From Candidatus Atribacteria bacterium 1244-E10-H5-B2 (GTDB lineage Bacteria > Atribacterota > JS1 > SB-45 > 34-128): a stretch of 5,572 nt of DNA. Below the pieces are notes generated by a model. The model searched no databases and was not told the origin of the DNA. It worked only from the letters and a program-made list of their open reading frames with translations. The number at the start of each line of letters is the position of its first letter. The first letter of the stretch is position 1. A program made the translations under genes and the position numbers. The DNA is taken from the NCBI GenBank assembly GCA_003575245.1, contig NMQN01000383.1:1-5572 (forward strand). The letters are read 5' to 3'. Positions 1 through 5,572 of the stretch are shown here, one piece after another.

Positions 1-291
1 TGCTTCGGCACCAGAGAGATCTTGATTTGCGGGTACTAGGTTCATCCCGGGGATTCTAGTGGGGATAGTAACATTTTTCAGGTTTAACTCGGAACCTATC
101 AGGATATCATAGATAGTTTTCTCAAAATTATCAGGATTAAATCCCAAACCTAGAGTTAAACCTCCTTGAGGATCTAAATCAATAAGCAAAACTCTTTTCT
201 CTAATTCAATAAGAGCAGCTCCTAAATTTATAGCGGTAGTAGTTTTACCTACGCCACCTTTATTGTTGGCAATAGTAATAAATTTACTCAT
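1..291 (-). CDS. parA: ParA/Soj-family partition ATPase, N-terminal part (runs off left edge)
   Basis: Ninety-seven codons are visible before the window ends; the rest of the gene lies to the left. The protein opens with a deviant Walker A motif, KGGVGKTTT at about residues 10-18, followed by the Walker A-prime segment [10 protein letters not shown] near residues 35-44. Together these mark the ParA/Soj/MinD P-loop ATPases, and DPQG followed by LGLGF fits ParA/Soj better than MinD. Family members bind ATP, dimerise on DNA and work with a ParB partner in chromosome or plasmid segregation; a parB gene would be expected further left but cannot be seen. Two in-frame ATGs exist, at 297 and 291. I chose 291 because the AGGT Shine-Dalgarno (298-301) directly abuts the first ATG but sits about 6 nt from the second. 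The gene has its own apparent promoter. A plasmid-type or orphan ParA cannot be excluded from this fragment. Confidence 0.93.
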   Translation of the reverse strand, partial: MSKFITIANNKGGVGKTTTAINLGAALIELEKRVLLIDLDPQGGLTLGLGFNPDNFEKTIYDILIGSELNLKNVTIPTRIPGMNLVPANQDLSGAEA

Positions 292-308
292 AGGCATACC
301 TGCTTAGA

Positions 309-337
309 AGCATAACAGTTTATCATTATAATGTCAA
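309..337 (-). promoter_or_regulatory. Sigma-70-type promoter for parA
   Basis: Reading the minus strand, a perfect -35 hexamer TTGACA (337-332) is followed after exactly 17 bp by TATGCT (314-309), a 4/6 match to the -10 consensus. Transcription would begin near position 302, leaving a leader of only about 10-15 nt that still holds the AGGT ribosome binding site. The placement in the AT-rich gap directly ahead of parA supports a separate transcription unit. This is predicted by eye only; a second TATAAT-like string (331-326) lacks a matching -35. Confidence 0.65.
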
Positions 338-420
338 GATAATATGATGGTATAATTATTTAATGGCGTAACTCCCAAAAAATTAGTTGCTGATAAGATT
401 TTTATCTCTTTTTTTTCTCT

Positions 421-606
421 TTAATCAGACCCTTCATTTAACGAGAAACGTCCTCTTTCCCTTCTGACCCTATCCATCGCTTTGACCTTTGCGATTATGA
501 TCAGGTAAAACTCAACCTCGTTATATTTATTTTCTTTTAGGTCCCTAACCAAGGCTTGATAAAATTTATCGAATTCGCTTAAAAAGCTCAATATATCCGG
601 GGGCAT
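421..606 (-). CDS. Small 61-residue protein of unknown function
   Basis: I do not recognise a family. The protein is highly charged, has no cysteine and has no signal peptide or convincing membrane segment. It reads as two likely helices: about residues 4-24 (acidic/aromatic) and about 28-52, where a hydrophobic stretch with LIII is followed by a basic run, RVRRERGR. A helical hairpin with a basic C-terminal part is plausible. That it is a real gene is supported by a strong Shine-Dalgarno, AGAGGTGA at 620-613, about 7 nt from the ATG, and by base composition: 38% GC by hand count against 28% (292-420) and 22% (607-697) in the flanking spacers. It lies 91 bp after purH and 129 bp before parA, on the same strand. 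It may be carried on purH read-through, since no clear terminator separates them. A role in partition or nucleic acid binding would be speculation. Confidence 0.7.
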   Translation of the reverse strand: MPPDILSFLSEFDKFYQALVRDLKENKYNEVEFYLIIIAKVKAMDRVRRERGRFSLNEGSD

Positions 607-612
607 TCGAGA

Positions 613-620
613 TCACCTCT
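613..620 (-). promoter_or_regulatory. Ribosome binding site of the 61-residue gene
   Basis: The minus strand reads AGAGGTGA, a near-complete anti-16S match, with about 7 nt from its GGTG core to the ATG at 606. It is the main argument that the small reading frame is translated and that this ATG is the true start. Confidence 0.75.
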
Positions 621-647
621 TTTTTTGGTAAATTTTTATTTTTATTG

Positions 648-668
648 CTTAATAAATTATATATTAAG
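648..668. repeat. AT-rich inverted repeat between purH and the small gene
   Basis: CTTAATA (648-654) is complementary to TATTAAG (662-668), giving a perfect 7-bp stem around a 7-nt loop. There is no U-tract after it in the transcribed (minus) direction, where the sequence turns A-rich, so it does not look like an intrinsic terminator. A smaller palindrome, CTCTTTTAAGAG, lies at about 674-685, closer to the purH stop. Either could act in RNA 3'-end stability, or may simply reflect the very low GC of this spacer. Confidence 0.35.
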
Positions 669-697
669 TTTGCTCTTAAAAGAGTAGTAGCAATTTT

Positions 698-2263
698 TCA
701 ATGTTTAAAACATCTTACTCCGGTAAAGACCATAATCAGATTATGTTCATTAGCCACTTCTATAACTTCCTCATCCCGTTTCGAACCACCGGGCTGAATA
801 ATGGCAGTTACTCCCGCTTGAGCTGCTTCGTCTACTCCATCTCTAAAAGGGAAGAAGGCATCGGAAGCCAGATAGGAGCCTTTCGAACGTCCCTCTGATT
901 TCATAATAGCAATCTTAACTGCATCAACTCGACTCATCTGCCCAGCACCAATTCCTACCGTCTGTTTGTTTTTAGTTAAAATAATAGCATTTGATTTAAC
1001 ATGCTTGGCTACCTTCCAGGCAAATAAGAGCTCTTCTAATCCTTCTTGGTTAGGCTTTCTCTCGGAAACAATTTTTAAATCCCCCACTTTGAGTTCCTTT
1101 AGATCTCGGTCTTGAACCAAAAATCCACCACTTATTTTTTTAATCTCTCTAATTTGGTAGTCTCTCTTTTTTAAATCTCCTACTTTTATAATACGTCGAT
1201 TCAACTTTTGTTTTAATATACTTAAAGCTCCTTCTTCAAAATCAGGAGCTAATATCGCCTCGACAAAGGTAGTCTCATTAATAAGATGGGCCAACTGTAG
1301 ATTAACCACTTTATTTATTCCGATGATACTCCCATAGGCTGAGAGAGGGTCACCTTCGTAAGCTTTTCGGTAGGCTTTTTCAGTAGTTGATGCACTAGCC
1401 AAACCACAGGGATTAGTGTGTTTTATAAAAACTACTGTGGGCTTCTGAAAATCTTTAATTATTTCTAACCCTGCCCCTAAATCGACCAAATTATTAAAAG
1501 ATAATTCTTTACCTCCTAATTGGATTGCCTCTCCCAGATTAGCCTCATCTATGAAAATTTCCTTATAAAAAGAAGCTGACTGATGAGGGTTCTCCCCATA
1601 TCGTAGATCTAAAACCTTTTCTCCTATTATCTTTAAAGTGCTAGGGGAAGGGGTTTTCTTTTTTGAATTTGACAAATTTCTTCTTAGATATTGGGCAATA
1701 ATTCCATCATAAGATGAAGTATGTTCAAATACCTCGAATGCTAATCTCTTTTTAGTCTCCAAAGATATTTCTCCTTGATTTTTCCCTAATTCTTCTAAAA
1801 TTAGCGGATAATCTTTAGGATTTATTACTACCGCTACATCCGGATAATTTTTCGCTGCTGCCCTTAAAAGGGAAGGTCCGCCAACATCGATATTTTCTAT
1901 GGCCTCTTCTAAATTGACTCCTTTTTTAGAGATGGTCTTTTGAAAAGGATATAGATTGACAACTACCATATCTATCAGTTCTATTTGCTGAGCTATTAAT
2001 TGTTTTTGGTGGAGAGGATTATTGCTCTTAGCTAATATCCCACCAAAAATAAAGGGATGCAGAGTTTTAACCCTTCCATCTAATATCTCTGGAAAATTGG
2101 TTACCCCAGAAATTAATTTCACTTTGATCTGAGCATCTTTTAGAAATCTCGCTGTCCCCCCGGTAGATATTATTTCCATTCTTAAACTTCTTAAACCTTT
2201 AGCAAAATCAACAATCCCTTCTTTATCTGATACACTGATTAAAGCACGTTTTATTTTGGCCAT
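698..2263 (-). CDS. purH: Bifunctional AICAR formyltransferase / IMP cyclohydrolase
   Basis: Catalyses the last two steps to IMP in the cytosol: AICAR plus 10-formyl-THF to FAICAR, then ring closure. At 521 residues it has the usual family length. The N-terminal MGS-like cyclohydrolase domain (about 1-195) starts RALISVSDKEG and holds ISTGGTA (32-38), RVKTLHP (K66), NLYPF (Y105), NIDVGG (D126) and RAAAKN (K138), matching the residues known from the human enzyme. A Lys/Ser-rich linker (about 196-210) leads to the transformylase domain with LRYGENPHQSA (220-230), the catalytic KHTNPCG (K281, H282), DPLSAYGS (305-312), SDAFFPFRDGV and QPGGSKRDEEV. It ends TGVRCFKH, where the common form is TGxRHFxH, so one conserved His is Cys here. 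The ATG at 2263 has AGGAG about 9 nt upstream. It follows purD by 41 bp and is the last purine gene of the cluster. Confidence 0.98.
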   Translation of the reverse strand: MAKIKRALISVSDKEGIVDFAKGLRSLRMEIISTGGTARFLKDAQIKVKLISGVTNFPEILDGRVKTLHPFIFGGILAKSNNPLHQKQLIAQQIELIDMVVVNLYPFQKTISKKGVNLEEAIENIDVGGPSLLRAAAKNYPDVAVVINPKDYPLILEELGKNQGEISLETKKRLAFEVFEHTSSYDGIIAQYLRRNLSNSKKKTPSPSTLKIIGEKVLDLRYGENPHQSASFYKEIFIDEANLGEAIQLGGKELSFNNLVDLGAGLEIIKDFQKPTVVFIKHTNPCGLASASTTEKAYRKAYEGDPLSAYGSIIGINKVVNLQLAHLINETTFVEAILAPDFEEGALSILKQKLNRRIIKVGDLKKRDYQIREIKKISGGFLVQDRDLKELKVGDLKIVSERKPNQEGLEELLFAWKVAKHVKSNAIILTKNKQTVGIGAGQMSRVDAVKIAIMKSEGRSKGSYLASDAFFPFRDGVDEAAQAGVTAIIQPGGSKRDEEVIEVANEHNLIMVFTGVRCFKH

Positions 2264-2304
2264 TTCCCTTTTCTCCTTTTATTAATCTTTAGAGGGGAAT
2301 ATTC

Positions 2305-3573
2305 TTATTTTATAGCTTTTACCGCTATATCTTTTCGATGATACATATTCTCAAAATAAATTTTTTTTATACCCTGATAAGCCTTTTCTTTAGCTTTAGA
2401 AATGGTATCATCCCAGGCGGTTATTCCTAAAACTCTTCCTCCTGAAGTAACGACCTTTCCATCTTGAAATTTAGTGCCAGCATGAAAAGCTATAACATCT
2501 TTCATCTTTTCCAATTTGTTCAAACCGCTAATAACTTTATATTTCTGGTATTTACCCGGATATCCCCCAGATGCTACCACCACACATACTGCAGAATTAT
2601 TCTTCCATTCGATATTTATTTTATGAAGAGACCCTTCAATTACTGCATTTAATATATCTATTAAATCTGTTTTTAATCTTGGTAATACAACTTGAGTTTC
2701 CGGGTCTCCAAAACGAGCATTAAATTCTAAAACCTTGGGCCCTTCTTTGGTTAAGATCAACCCAGCATAAAGTACACCTTTATATCTTCTCCCCTCCCTT
2801 TGTAAACCTTTTATGGTGGGCTTTAAAATTTCTTCTAACACTCTCTTTTTTCCCTTATTGAAATAAAAGGGGACTGGGGAATAGGCTCCCATACCCCCAG
2901 TATTAGGTCCTTGGTTATTATCAAATATCTTTTTATGATCCTGGGAAGCAACCATAGGCACCACAGCCTTCCCATCACAAAATGCTAAAATTGATACTTC
3001 CTCTCCTTTCAAAAATTCCTCTACTATCACCTGCTCACCCGCTTCTCCAAATTTTTTTAACTCCATTAAAGAATCTAAAGCATCTTTCGCTTGAACCAGA
3101 TTTTTTATTATAAATACCCCCTTACCCGCAGCCAATCCATCTGCTTTTATTACTAAAGGAAAAGCCTGTTTTTTTATATAATGGAATGCCTCTTCACGGT
3201 TGTGAAAGACCTCGTAATTAGCCGTAGGGATGTTATGCTTCTTCATTAAATACTTAGAAAAGACCTTACTTGATTCAATCTCAGTAGCCTCTTTACTTGG
3301 ACCGAATATCTTTAAACCCCACTGGTCAAATTCATTTACTATCCCTTTCGATAAAGGTAACTCTGGTCCTACTACAGTCAAACCAATCTTTTCTTTTTGA
3401 GCAAAATTAGCTAATTTCTCTAGGTTATCTGCATCAATATCTATGCACTTGGCTAACTTAGAAATCCCTGCATTGCCAGGTGCACAATAGACTTGAGAAA
3501 TTTTCGGACTTTGAATAATTTTCCACACCAAAGCATGCTCTCTTCCTCCGCTACCAATTACCAATACTTTCAT
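2305..3573 (-). CDS. purD: Phosphoribosylamine-glycine ligase (GAR synthetase)
   Basis: Second step of purine synthesis: ATP-dependent joining of glycine to 5-phosphoribosylamine, giving GAR. The 422 residues are a full-length single-function bacterial PurD (about 420-430). The N-terminal domain begins MKVLVIGSGGREHAL with APGN at 31-34 and VVGPELPL at 67-74. The ATP-grasp part follows from about residue 100, with IKADGLAAGKGV (142-153, ATP binding loop), VIVEEFLKGEEVS (182-194), SQDHKK and the glycine-rich NTGGMGAYSP (224-233), then VLEFNARFGDPETQ (281-294) whose E283 and N285 are the expected metal ligands. The C-terminal part carries VVASGGYPG and SGGRVLG. The start is the family-typical MKVLVIGSGG; its Shine-Dalgarno is weak (AGG about 9 nt upstream), unlike its neighbours, so initiation may partly rely on coupling to purN, 46 bp upstream. 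No fusion to purM or purN. Confidence 0.98.
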   Translation of the reverse strand: MKVLVIGSGGREHALVWKIIQSPKISQVYCAPGNAGISKLAKCIDIDADNLEKLANFAQKEKIGLTVVGPELPLSKGIVNEFDQWGLKIFGPSKEATEIESSKVFSKYLMKKHNIPTANYEVFHNREEAFHYIKKQAFPLVIKADGLAAGKGVFIIKNLVQAKDALDSLMELKKFGEAGEQVIVEEFLKGEEVSILAFCDGKAVVPMVASQDHKKIFDNNQGPNTGGMGAYSPVPFYFNKGKKRVLEEILKPTIKGLQREGRRYKGVLYAGLILTKEGPKVLEFNARFGDPETQVVLPRLKTDLIDILNAVIEGSLHKINIEWKNNSAVCVVVASGGYPGKYQKYKVISGLNKLEKMKDVIAFHAGTKFQDGKVVTSGGRVLGITAWDDTISKAKEKAYQGIKKIYFENMYHRKDIAVKAIK

Positions 3574-3619
3574 TTTGATAAACCTGCCATTCCTTTTGTG
3601 TTCTATTTTTATTTCACTA

Positions 3620-4222
3620 TTATTTAATAAAAACCTTTCCTTCTTTTATAATTAATCTACCCCGACAAAATAATTGAATTGCCCGAGGATAAATTTGGTG
3701 TTCTACTTTTAGAATTCTTTCCGCCAAAGATTCTTCGGTATCATTATCTTTTACTCTCACTTTCTTTTGTAAAATAATAGGACCAGAATCTATTTCCTCA
3801 TCAACAAAGTGGACCGTACAACCAGAAAACTTTACTCCACGTTCTATGGCTTGCCTCTGGGCATGTAATCCCGGGAAAGAAGGGAGAAAGGCAGGATGAA
3901 TATTCATTATCTTATTTTTATAAGTTTCTATAAAATAAGGACTTAAAATCCTCATATAACCAGCTAAAACTACGAGTTCAACGCCCTTTTCTTTAAGATA
4001 TTCAATAATTTTCTTATCACAATCTTCTCGGCTTTTAAAGACTTTAAAATCAATATACTGTGTTTCAATATTATGTTGTTTAGCTCTTTTTAGGGCAAAG
4101 GCATTACGATTATCACTAATAACAATGCTTACTTTCCCCGCAATCTTACCTTTTTCAATAGCCTTAATTATGGCACCTAAATTAGTCCCTCTCCCAGAAG
4201 CCAGCACCCCAATACTTATCAT
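3620..4222 (-). CDS. purN: Folate-dependent phosphoribosylglycinamide formyltransferase
   Basis: Third step: transfers formyl from 10-formyl-THF to GAR, giving FGAR. About 200 residues, the normal PurN size. Counting from the upstream ATG at 4225, the phosphate-binding loop is ASGRGTN (9-15), VVLAGYMRIL (85-94) forms the folate site, and NIHPAFLPSFPGLHAQ (108-123) holds catalytic N108 and H110, with D146 in EEIDSGPI completing the Asn-His-Asp triad. Two consecutive ATGs occur, at 4225 and 4222. I chose 4222 because GGAGG (4233-4229) is only 3 nt from the first but 6 nt from the second; the difference is one Met. The gene ends with tandem stops TAA TAG. Its ribosome binding site directly follows a palindrome that fills the gap after purM. 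The formate-dependent alternative PurT (an ATP-grasp protein) is excluded by the fold motifs. Confidence 0.97.
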   Translation of the reverse strand: MISIGVLASGRGTNLGAIIKAIEKGKIAGKVSIVISDNRNAFALKRAKQHNIETQYIDFKVFKSREDCDKKIIEYLKEKGVELVVLAGYMRILSPYFIETYKNKIMNIHPAFLPSFPGLHAQRQAIERGVKFSGCTVHFVDEEIDSGPIILQKKVRVKDNDTEESLAERILKVEHQIYPRAIQLFCRGRLIIKEGKVFIK

Positions 4223-4227
4223 CATCT

Positions 4228-4234
4228 ACCTCCT
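4228..4234 (-). promoter_or_regulatory. Strong ribosome binding site of purN beside a hairpin
   Basis: The minus strand reads AGGAGGT, the best Shine-Dalgarno in the window. It immediately follows the 3' arm of the 4235-4274 palindrome, so the hairpin would hold it exposed rather than sequestered. Its spacing favours the second of two adjacent ATGs as the purN start. Confidence 0.7.
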
Positions 4235-4274
4235 TAATGTAATATTTTGTGCCTGGTACAAAGATGTTACATTA
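4235..4274. repeat. 40-nt imperfect palindrome filling the purM-purN gap (REP-like)
   Basis: Outer arms TAATGTAA (4235-4242) and TTACATTA (4267-4274) are perfectly complementary over 8 bp. Inner arms TTTGT (4246-4250) and ACAAA (4258-4262) add 5 bp, separated from the outer stem by a 3/4-nt internal loop, with a GC-richer apex GCCTGGT. In the mRNA the structure begins at the purM stop codon and ends immediately before the purN Shine-Dalgarno. No U-tract follows, so it is not an intrinsic terminator. Its shape is like that of short interspersed palindromes (REP-type) or an RNA-processing/stability hairpin. No second copy is seen in this window. Confidence 0.6.
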
Positions 4275-5300
4275 GTAAATTATTACCTGCTTATTCCCCT
4301 TTATTACCTCACCGATAATGTAAGAGGTATAATCTATTTTTTTAAGTTCCTCTTTTATCTTTAAAGCCTCATTCTTAGAAACAATTATTATCATCCCAAT
4401 GCCCATATTGAAGGTAAGATACATCTCCTCATCAGATATTTTCCCTTCTTTTTGAATTAAAGAAAAGATAGGAAGTTTAAGCCAGCTTTTTTGGTTTATC
4501 TGGACCGAAACTCCCTTAGGTAAAATACGAGGAATGTTTTCCAATATTCCCCCTCCGGTAATATGGGCTATCCCTAAAATTTTATATTTTTTCAACAGAT
4601 ATAAGAGTGGCTGAACATAAATCCTAGTAGGTTTAAGTAATTCCTCTCCTAGAGATTCTTTTAAAGAAGATATTTTCTCTTCCATTTTATATTGTTTTTC
4701 TTTTAATAAAACTTTTCTGACTAATGAAAAACCGTTACTGTGTAATCCATTAGAGGCTATTCCAATAACTAAATCCCCTTCTTTGATTTCTTGGCCATCA
4801 ATTATCCTGCTCTTCTCTACAATGCCTACTGCAAAACCAGCTAAATTATATTCTCCTTCTGGATAGAATCCAGGCATCTCCGCAGTTTCTCCTCCTAATA
4901 AGGCACAATTTGCCATCCTACATCCCTCAATAACTCCTTTTATAAGATCAACGGTCACTTTTTTTGATAATTTACCCGTGGAGATATAGTCCAAAAAGAA
5001 TAAAGGCTTTGCTCCATAAGTAACAATATCATTAACGCACATCGCCACTAGATCCATTCCCACACTAATATGTTTATCTAAGGCAAAAGCTATTTTTAAC
5101 TTAGTCCCCACTCCATCAGTACTGGAAACTAACACCGGCTCTTTATACTTCTGGCTGGTCAAAGAAAATAATCCGCCAAAACCACCTATGCTACCTATTA
5201 CCCCAGGAATAGAAGTTTTACTGATTAATGGTTTTATCTCTTTAACTATCTCATCAGCTAAGGTAATATCCACACCAGCATCTTTATAGGATTTTCCCAC
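4272..5300 (-). CDS. purM: Phosphoribosylformylglycinamidine cyclo-ligase (AIR synthetase)
   Basis: Fifth step: ATP-dependent ring closure of FGAM to AIR. The 342 residues match full-length PurM (about 340-350). It belongs to the PurM/PurL/SelD/HypE ATP-binding fold: the N-terminal half has the signature YKDAGVD (5-11), SSTDGVGTKLK (59-69), CVNDI (88-92) with GAKPLFFLDY following, and GGETAEMPG (136-144); the C-terminal half has NGLHSNG (184-190), HITGGGI and FNMGIGM. Translation starts at GTG: no ATG occurs near the N-terminus, the conserved YKDAGVD begins four residues in, and AAAAGGAG (5316-5309) lies 8 nt upstream. It follows purF by 38 bp and precedes purN with a 40-nt palindrome between them. 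The stop codon TAA is itself the first three bases of that palindrome. No missing motif or frameshift seen. Confidence 0.98.
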   Translation of the reverse strand: MGKSYKDAGVDITLADEIVKEIKPLISKTSIPGVIGSIGGFGGLFSLTSQKYKEPVLVSSTDGVGTKLKIAFALDKHISVGMDLVAMCVNDIVTYGAKPLFFLDYISTGKLSKKVTVDLIKGVIEGCRMANCALLGGETAEMPGFYPEGEYNLAGFAVGIVEKSRIIDGQEIKEGDLVIGIASNGLHSNGFSLVRKVLLKEKQYKMEEKISSLKESLGEELLKPTRIYVQPLLYLLKKYKILGIAHITGGGILENIPRILPKGVSVQINQKSWLKLPIFSLIQKEGKISDEEMYLTFNMGIGMIIIVSKNEALKIKEELKKIDYTSYIIGEVIKGNKQVIIY

Positions 5301-5308
5301 TTAATTAA

Positions 5309-5316
5309 CTCCTTTT
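5309..5316 (-). promoter_or_regulatory. Ribosome binding site deciding the GTG start of purM
   Basis: The minus strand reads AAAAGGAG, 8 nt before GTG at 5300, with the palindromic AT spacer TTAATTAA between. It supports initiation at GTG rather than at any internal ATG, the first of which would delete the conserved N-terminus. Confidence 0.75.
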
Positions 5317-5317
5317 C

Positions 5318-5333
5318 ACGAGATACGAGATAC
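5318..5333. repeat. 7-bp tandem repeat, 2.3 copies, in the purF-purM gap
   Basis: ACGAGAT occurs twice in direct tandem followed by AC; on the transcribed strand this reads GTATCTC GTATCTC GT. It sits between the purF stop codon and the purM ribosome binding site, outside any coding sequence. The copy number is low, so chance or slippage is possible. Confidence 0.45.
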
Positions 5334-5338
5334 AAAAC

Positions 5339-5572
5339 TCACACCGGATACTTCCCATCAAAGCAAGCCAAGCAAAAATTATCAGCAGAGATTTCATCAA
5401 AAACACCATATAGCCCTTCTATACTCAAATAACCCAGGCTATCTGCTTCTAACCATTTTTTTGTCTCTTCTAAAGTATGCTTTGAAGCCCATAAATGTTC
5501 TCTATTTGATGTATCTATTCCGTAAAAACAGGGGAAATAAACAGGTGGAGAACTTATCCGGACATGAACCTT
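5339..5572 (-). CDS. purF: Amidophosphoribosyltransferase, C-terminal 77 residues (runs off right edge)
   Basis: First committed step of purine synthesis: PRPP plus glutamine to 5-phosphoribosylamine. Only the C-terminal end is present, terminated by TGA. It reads RISSPPV, then PCFYGIDT (fragment residues 14-21), REHLWAS, GYLSIEGLYGV and finally FCLACFDGKYPV, all characteristic of the PurF C-terminus. Three cysteines (fragment positions 15, 67 and 70) match the ligand positions of the 4Fe-4S cluster known from Bacillus subtilis PurF; the fourth ligand and the N-terminal glutaminase domain lie off the edge. This places it in the Fe-S class rather than the cluster-free E. coli class. The protein stops right after GKYPV, a little earlier than the B. 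subtilis enzyme, which has further residues. Short spacing and common strand with purM indicate one operon. Confidence 0.95.
   Translation of the reverse strand, partial: KVHVRISSPPVYFPCFYGIDTSNREHLWASKHTLEETKKWLEADSLGYLSIEGLYGVFDEISADNFCLACFDGKYPV

Noticed and set aside
365..392. Possible terminator stem GTAACT/AGTTGC between the small gene and parA
   Set aside because: Six pairs with one wobble on the plus strand and a mismatch on the minus strand, with no following U-tract in the direction of transcription.
391..420. Hairpin GATAAGATTTTTATC followed by a T-run, resembling a terminator on the plus strand
   Set aside because: The stem is only 5 bp and nearly all A/T, and there is no plus-strand gene for it to terminate. 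On the minus strand the T-run becomes an A-run ahead of the hairpin.
701..898. Plus-strand reading frame of 65 codons opposite the end of purH
   Set aside because: It lies wholly antisense to a strongly conserved coding sequence, and its protein has no recognisable motif.
1065..1195. Duplicated VGDLK segments about 31 residues apart in PurH, with similar DNA
   Set aside because: Only five to six residues are shared, in a variable part of the transformylase domain; it is too short to claim an internal duplication.
2464..2652. Plus-strand reading frame of 62 codons inside purD
   Set aside because: Antisense shadow of conserved purD sequence, with no plausible independent gene features.
4125..4364. 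Plus-strand reading frame of 79 codons with a hydrophobic look
   Set aside because: It overlaps purN, the palindrome and the end of purM in antisense; its hydrophobicity reflects the AT-rich complement of conserved codons.

Overview
The window is a compact, AT-rich bacterial chromosomal segment with every recognisable gene on the minus strand. It holds the 3' part of a de novo purine biosynthesis operon, then a small orphan gene, then the start of a ParA/Soj-type partition ATPase. Read in the direction of transcription (right to left) the order is purF (C-terminal end only), purM, purN, purD, purH, a 61-codon unknown gene and parA (N-terminal part only).

Organism: low GC, strong Shine-Dalgarno sites (GGAGG, AAAAGGAG, AGAGGTGA), gene spacers of about 38-46 bp, and a PurF carrying the cysteine pattern of the 4Fe-4S class point to a low-GC bacterium, probably anaerobic or thermophilic, such as a Firmicutes/Clostridia-like or Atribacterota-like lineage. 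The sequence alone does not fix the phylum.

Purine block (about 698-5572): PurF makes phosphoribosylamine from PRPP and glutamine, PurD ligates glycine to give GAR, PurN formylates GAR with 10-formyl-THF, PurM closes the imidazole ring to AIR, and PurH does the last two steps from AICAR to IMP. The missing steps (PurL/Q/S, PurE/K, PurC, PurB) are not in this window; some may lie upstream, off the right edge. All complete enzymes keep their expected catalytic motifs and look functional. No promoter or clear intrinsic terminator is seen inside this block, so it probably forms one transcript.

Spacer features: the purM-purN gap is almost filled by a 40-nt imperfect palindrome running from the purM stop codon to the purN Shine-Dalgarno. 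The purF-purM gap has a 7-bp tandem repeat (2.3 copies). These are the least ordinary elements of an otherwise conventional region.

Left side (1-697): the 61-codon gene has a very good ribosome binding site and stands out as a 38% GC island between spacers of 22% and 28% GC (hand counts). It has no recognised family. The 129-bp gap before parA carries a convincing sigma-70-type promoter (TTGACA, 17-bp spacer, TATGCT) placed so close to the gene that the leader would be only about 10-15 nt. parA is therefore probably a separate transcription unit. I found no RNA genes, CRISPR arrays, transposase genes or phage genes.
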